From NCBI GenBank assembly GCA_904420225.1, contig CAJFUP010000065.1, forward strand, positions 1-33,917: a DNA stretch of 33,917 nt. The letters run 5' to 3'. A program made the translations under genes and the position numbers. This stretch comes from an uncultured Lachnospiraceae bacterium (GTDB lineage: Bacteria > Bacillota > Clostridia > Lachnospirales > Lachnospiraceae). Below the pieces are notes generated by a model. It did no database searches. It was not told where the DNA came from and saw only the letters and a program-made list of their open reading frames with translations. Below are positions 30,568 to 33,917 of this stretch, one piece after another. Position 1 is the first letter of the stretch, and each line of letters opens with the position of its first letter.

Positions 30568-33500
30568 GTGAAAGAACGGATGAATCAATTGGCTCACGGA
30601 GCCGTACAATATCGAAAACCGAAGATTGCGCTGTCCCAGACCAGTATTCAGGATACTGTGGCAGAGGGAACGGTCCAGCGGGCTGAAATCAGTGTGAAAA
30701 GTGAAAATAATGTGCCCATTCGGGGATTTTTATATTCTTCACATGCCCGCGTGGATCTCAGGCAAGAGCAGCTTATTGGGGTCAGAGGACAGATTGGGTT
30801 GGAGATCAGTGCAGCCGGGCTGAAAGCGGGGGATCAAATCCGCGGTCAGGTGCAATTTGTGTATAATGGGGGAGAGATGATTCTGCCCTATTGTTTTCAT
30901 GTGGGCAACGCAGCGGGAAAGGAAATGCCGCCGACCATGGAGAACATCCATGAGTTTGCGGAGTTTGCCAGGGAGAAGCCGGAGGAGGCAGTGCGCCTGT
31001 TTGCTTCCGAAGCGTTTTTTAAGCAGCCGTTTATGAAAAACATGGCATATAGAGTTCTCTGCCGCGGACTTCTGGAGGGCGGTCATGAGGACTTGGCCAT
31101 GGAAGAATTCCTGGTGGCGGCAGGAGAAAAGAAGCCGGTGGAGATCGCTCTTCTGTCCGATGAAGAGATCTTTGAAAATCCTGGCCAAGATACCATGGGC
31201 GAATTGCAGCTGAATATGAGTACTTGGGGATATGTGGACGTGACTTTGGAAAGTGATTCTCCTTGGCTGATTCCGGAGAAAACCCAGGTAAGCGGGGCAT
31301 CGTTTGCGGACAATATGTGCCGCATTCGCTTTGCTTTGGATGGGCGATATCTGCATGGGGGCAGAAATATGGGAAGGATTACTGTCCGCACTGCCAGCCA
31401 GCAGCTTTTCTTTACTGTCCGCGCAAACTGCGGGTCTAGGAAGGAAGAGCGGGGAGCCATCCGACGTTCCGATTGGTTCCGACTGGAGGAATTGTATCTG
31501 GAATATCAGGATAAAACATATGAGGATAGTATGGTTTTGGCTGCCATGGAAGGGGAAGTGGCGGCGCTGATCAAGAGGAGACCCGATGAGCTCCGATTAT
31601 ATTTGTTCAGAATCTGGCTGCATATGGAGCAGAATCAGGAAAAGCAGGCGGAAAAGCTTTTAAGTTGGGTAAAGGATCCTGTGACCAAAAACCGGGCGGA
31701 TCAGCTGGAAAACTATTGTCTTTATCTATTTTTGAACGCCATGGTTACTCGGGATGAGGCTGCGTTTGTCAATATGCATAAGCTGGTCCACAAATATTAT
31801 GGAGAGCACGGTGGGACGATTCTTGCTCTTTTGGAGCTTCAGGTGAATCCGGAATATGCCAAGAAACCGGATTTGGCCATCAACTTCCTCAAAGATCAGT
31901 TTAAAAAAGGAAGCCGCAGCCCGCTGTTGTATTCCATGGCCTGCCGCATCTTTAACCGGGAGCCGGATCTTCTTCGCCAAATGGATGGGTTTGAGATCAT
32001 GACATTTTCCTACGGCGCAAAACGCCAAATCATCTCCAAGGCGCTGCGGGAGAAAATGCTGGATCTATCGGTGGGAGATAAAAAATACCTCTCTGTATAT
32101 TATACCGTTCTAGTAAAGATGTATGAGAGGGATGAAAGTGACAGGATTTTGGGAGCCATTTGCAGCCTTTTGATAAAAACCGGCAGCACAGGAGCCGCAT
32201 ATTTTAAATGGTTTCAGAAAGGTGTGGATAAGGATTTGAAGTTGACCAGCCTGTATGAATACTATTTATATTCCGTGCCGGAAGACTATGCCCAGTCACT
32301 GCCCCAGTCCATTTTGATGTATTATTCCTATGAAAATGAGCTGGATGATAAGAGCCGCCTGCTTTTGTATTCCAATATTTTAAAATATCATGGCACTGGC
32401 AGCCGAATTTATGAAAGCTACAGTGCACAAATGGAAGAGTTTGCCATCAGTCAGCTTCTCAACGGTACTATTTCAGAAAAACTGGTACCGCTGTACTGTA
32501 CCATTCTTCATCCCGACATTGTGGATGAGACATTGGCGGAGACACTTCCAGATTTGCTGTATGCCAAGAAAGTAACGGTTTTTGGCAGTTACGCCAAGCG
32601 GGTGGTGGTTAAATATCCTCAGCTGAAAAAGGAGTTTTCTGCCCCGGTGAAAAAAGGGACGGCTTGTGTCCCCATATATACCCAAAATGCTGTTTTGCTG
32701 GTGGAGGATGGATACGGCAGACGCTACACAGACACTGCTATTCGGACGGAGGCGCTGTTGGAAGACGATAAGCTCTTGAAAAAATGTCGGGAATTGTGTC
32801 CCCAGCATCTTCTGATGCGTCTGGCAAGAGCGGAGGAAGTCCAGGATAAGCCCATCCAGGGGACGGAGCAGCTGAAACAGGTGCGGGCACTTCTTGTGGA
32901 TTCCCGTTTGGAAGACGATTACAGGCAGTTCCTTCTCACAAAGGTGATTGAGTACTGCTATGCGGCCAGTGACGCCAAGCGTCTGGACTGTGATGGCCTG
33001 TTTGTGGAGTTGGATGCAGGAAAACTGTCCGAAGAAGAGCGAATCCGTGTCATTGAAATTTTGATTCGGGACGAGTACTATACGTTGGCATATCAGCTGG
33101 TACGGACATATGGATATAACCGCATTCGTCAGGAATATCTTTTGAAAATGGCTGTGCGCATGATTCAGGAAAAGTTGTATGAAAAGAGCCGCTTTTTGGT
33201 TCGTCTTTGCTACTATTTATTCGTTCATAATCAGTACAATGAGACGACCTTGGCATATTTGGCCGCTTTTTACAATGGTCTGACCAATTCCATGTATAAG
33301 CTTCTTGCCAAGATTCGAAAGAGCAAGGCAGACAGCAGGGATCTGGCGGAGCGCGTCCTGGCACAAATGATGTTTACGGGGCAATATGATAAGCTGGACC
33401 AGGTTTATGAGTGGTATTGTGAAGGAAAACAGGTGCTGGAGGAAATGCGCATGGCGTATCTGGTACTGAAATGTGATGCTTATTTCATGGAACGAGAACG

Positions 33501-33917
33501 AGTGGATGCGGAGCGAATTCGGGCGGTGGAAGAGCTTTTGAAGCAGAAAGAATGGGAAGATATCCCCAAGGTGTGCTGTTATGCACTTTTGACCATGTAC
33601 AGCCGCCAGAAAGCCATGACAGAGCGGGAAAAAAAGATTGCCTCCGCTCTCATTGGTCTGCTGGCCGGAGAGGGATTGCTGCTTTCTTGTTTTGTTCAGC
33701 TGGGCAGGCAAATACAGCTGCCCCATGAACTGGAAGGTCGCATAATTTTGGAATACAGAAAAGAAGGCGTCCAAAGGGTTGCCGCGGAGGGGAAGCGTTA
33801 TCCAGACGGCGTCCGCATCAAGCGAGAAATGACGCAGGTATATCCGGGTGTTTTTTCCAAGACATTTCTTTTGTTCGAGGATGAATGGATTGATTTGAAA
33901 CTGATTTGTACGGGAGA
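30568..33917 (+). CDS. DUF5717 family protein, 3' end missing
   Basis: A long reading frame (over 1,110 codons) running uninterrupted to the window edge, with no stop seen. The N-terminal ~110 residues (EISVKSENNVPIRGFLYSSHARVDL, then GQVQFVYNGGEMILPYCFHV) resemble the immunoglobulin-like beta domains of DUF5717 proteins. The rest is mostly alpha-helical with repeat-like character (KLLSWVKDP, AKKPDLAINFLKDQF, LGAICSLLIKTG). No signal peptide, membrane helix or catalytic motif is visible. GTG 30568 is chosen because AGGTGA lies five bases before it; ATG 30580 is close by, and the frame continues open upstream to 30370, but that part precedes the predicted promoter. Known to me only as a domain family of unknown function, chiefly in Lachnospiraceae. 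Confidence 0.8.
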   Translation, partial: MKERMNQLAHGAVQYRKPKIALSQTSIQDTVAEGTVQRAEISVKSENNVPIRGFLYSSHARVDLRQEQLIGVRGQIGLEISAAGLKAGDQIRGQVQFVYNGGEMILPYCFHVGNAAGKEMPPTMENIHEFAEFAREKPEEAVRLFASEAFFKQPFMKNMAYRVLCRGLLEGGHEDLAMEEFLVAAGEKKPVEIALLSDEEIFENPGQDTMGELQLNMSTWGYVDVTLESDSPWLIPEKTQVSGASFADNMCRIRFALDGRYLHGGRNMGRITVRTASQQLFFTVRANCGSRKEERGAIRRSDWFRLEELYLEYQDKTYEDSMVLAAMEGEVAALIKRRPDELRLYLFRIWLHMEQNQEKQAEKLLSWVKDPVTKNRADQLENYCLYLFLNAMVTRDEAAFVNMHKLVHKYYGEHGGTILALLELQVNPEYAKKPDLAINFLKDQFKKGSRSPLLYSMACRIFNREPDLLRQMDGFEIMTFSYGAKRQIISKALREKMLDLSVGDKKYLSVYYTVLVKMYERDESDRILGAICSLLIKTGSTGAAYFKWFQKGVDKDLKLTSLYEYYLYSVPEDYAQSLPQSILMYYSYENELDDKSRLLLYSNILKYHGTGSRIYESYSAQMEEFAISQLLNGTISEKLVPLYCTILHPDIVDETLAETLPDLLYAKKVTVFGSYAKRVVVKYPQLKKEFSAPVKKGTACVPIYTQNAVLLVEDGYGRRYTDTAIRTEALLEDDKLLKKCRELCPQHLLMRLARAEEVQDKPIQGTEQLKQVRALLVDSRLEDDYRQFLLTKVIEYCYAASDAKRLDCDGLFVELDAGKLSEEERIRVIEILIRDEYYTLAYQLVRTYGYNRIRQEYLLKMAVRMIQEKLYEKSRFLVRLCYYLFVHNQYNETTLAYLAAFYNGLTNSMYKLLAKIRKSKADSRDLAERVLAQMMFTGQYDKLDQVYEWYCEGKQVLEEMRMAYLVLKCDAYFMERERVDAERIRAVEELLKQKEWEDIPKVCCYALLTMYSRQKAMTEREKKIASALIGLLAGEGLLLSCFVQLGRQIQLPHELEGRIILEYRKEGVQRVAAEGKRYPDGVRIKREMTQVYPGVFSKTFLLFEDEWIDLKLICTG

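Noticed and set aside
1-33917. CRISPR arrays, insertion sequences, integrases or attachment sites
   Set aside because: I saw no regularly spaced repeats, transposase motifs or direct repeats flanking the tRNA gene.

Overview
This window looks like chromosomal DNA from an anaerobic, spore-forming Firmicute, most likely a gut Lachnospiraceae. The signs are a complete cotJABC spore-coat operon, a DUF5717 protein (a family I associate with Lachnospiraceae), an anaerobic-type cobalamin pathway (CbiD/F/G/L), strong AAGGAGG-type ribosome binding sites with many GTG and TTG starts, and tightly packed, often translationally coupled genes. No phage, transposase, CRISPR array or plasmid replication gene was seen. 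The genus cannot be fixed from the sequence alone.

Layout. Positions 1-628 hold the 3' end of a GH2 beta-glucuronidase-type enzyme. A short pair follows: a UDP-sugar pyrophosphorylase and a DegV protein, ended by a long hairpin near 2860-2916. From about 3082 to 15474 all genes read rightward with no obvious internal terminator: a DUF4203-like membrane protein, a B12-binding radical SAM protein, a DnaQ-like exonuclease, a 39-residue membrane peptide, a HypE/AIR-synthase-like protein, TrmL, a family 8 polysaccharide lyase with no signal peptide, then cobalamin genes (a CobC-CbiD fusion, cbiL, cbiF, cbiG) with lgt lodged between cbiF and cbiG. From 18908 down to 15496 three genes read leftward: a GH4 glycosidase, an M18 aminopeptidase and a CmpB-like membrane protein. 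An AraC-type regulator diverges from the GH4 gene.

Positions 20038-20552 are mostly non-coding but rich in signals: an orphan promoter of MerR type, a leftward tRNA-Leu(TAG) with a consensus promoter, a perfect 16-bp inverted repeat, and a promoter for the next operon, MoxR ATPase - DUF58 - transglutaminase (20553-24924). Next come cotJA-cotJB-cotJC (25067-26225), then a pyridoxal-kinase gene divergent from a MocR/PdxR-type regulator whose expected PLP lysine is arginine. A CBS-ACT protein and an Mrp/NBP35 ATPase diverge from each other. Two tandem terminators precede a very long DUF5717 reading frame that runs off the right edge.

How the genes fit together. The GH2 enzyme, the lyase and the GH4 enzyme suggest use of uronic-acid-containing glycans and other sugars. 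The cobalamin block covers only part of the corrin pathway, so the remaining genes must lie elsewhere. The pdxK/MocR pair is probably a self-contained vitamin B6 control unit. Nothing here is clearly a new defence or mobile system; the most unusual items are the fused CobC-CbiD, lgt inside the cobalamin cluster, the cytosolic PL8 lyase, the Lys-to-Arg MocR with its paired repeats, and the orphan MerR-type promoter facing the tRNA gene.
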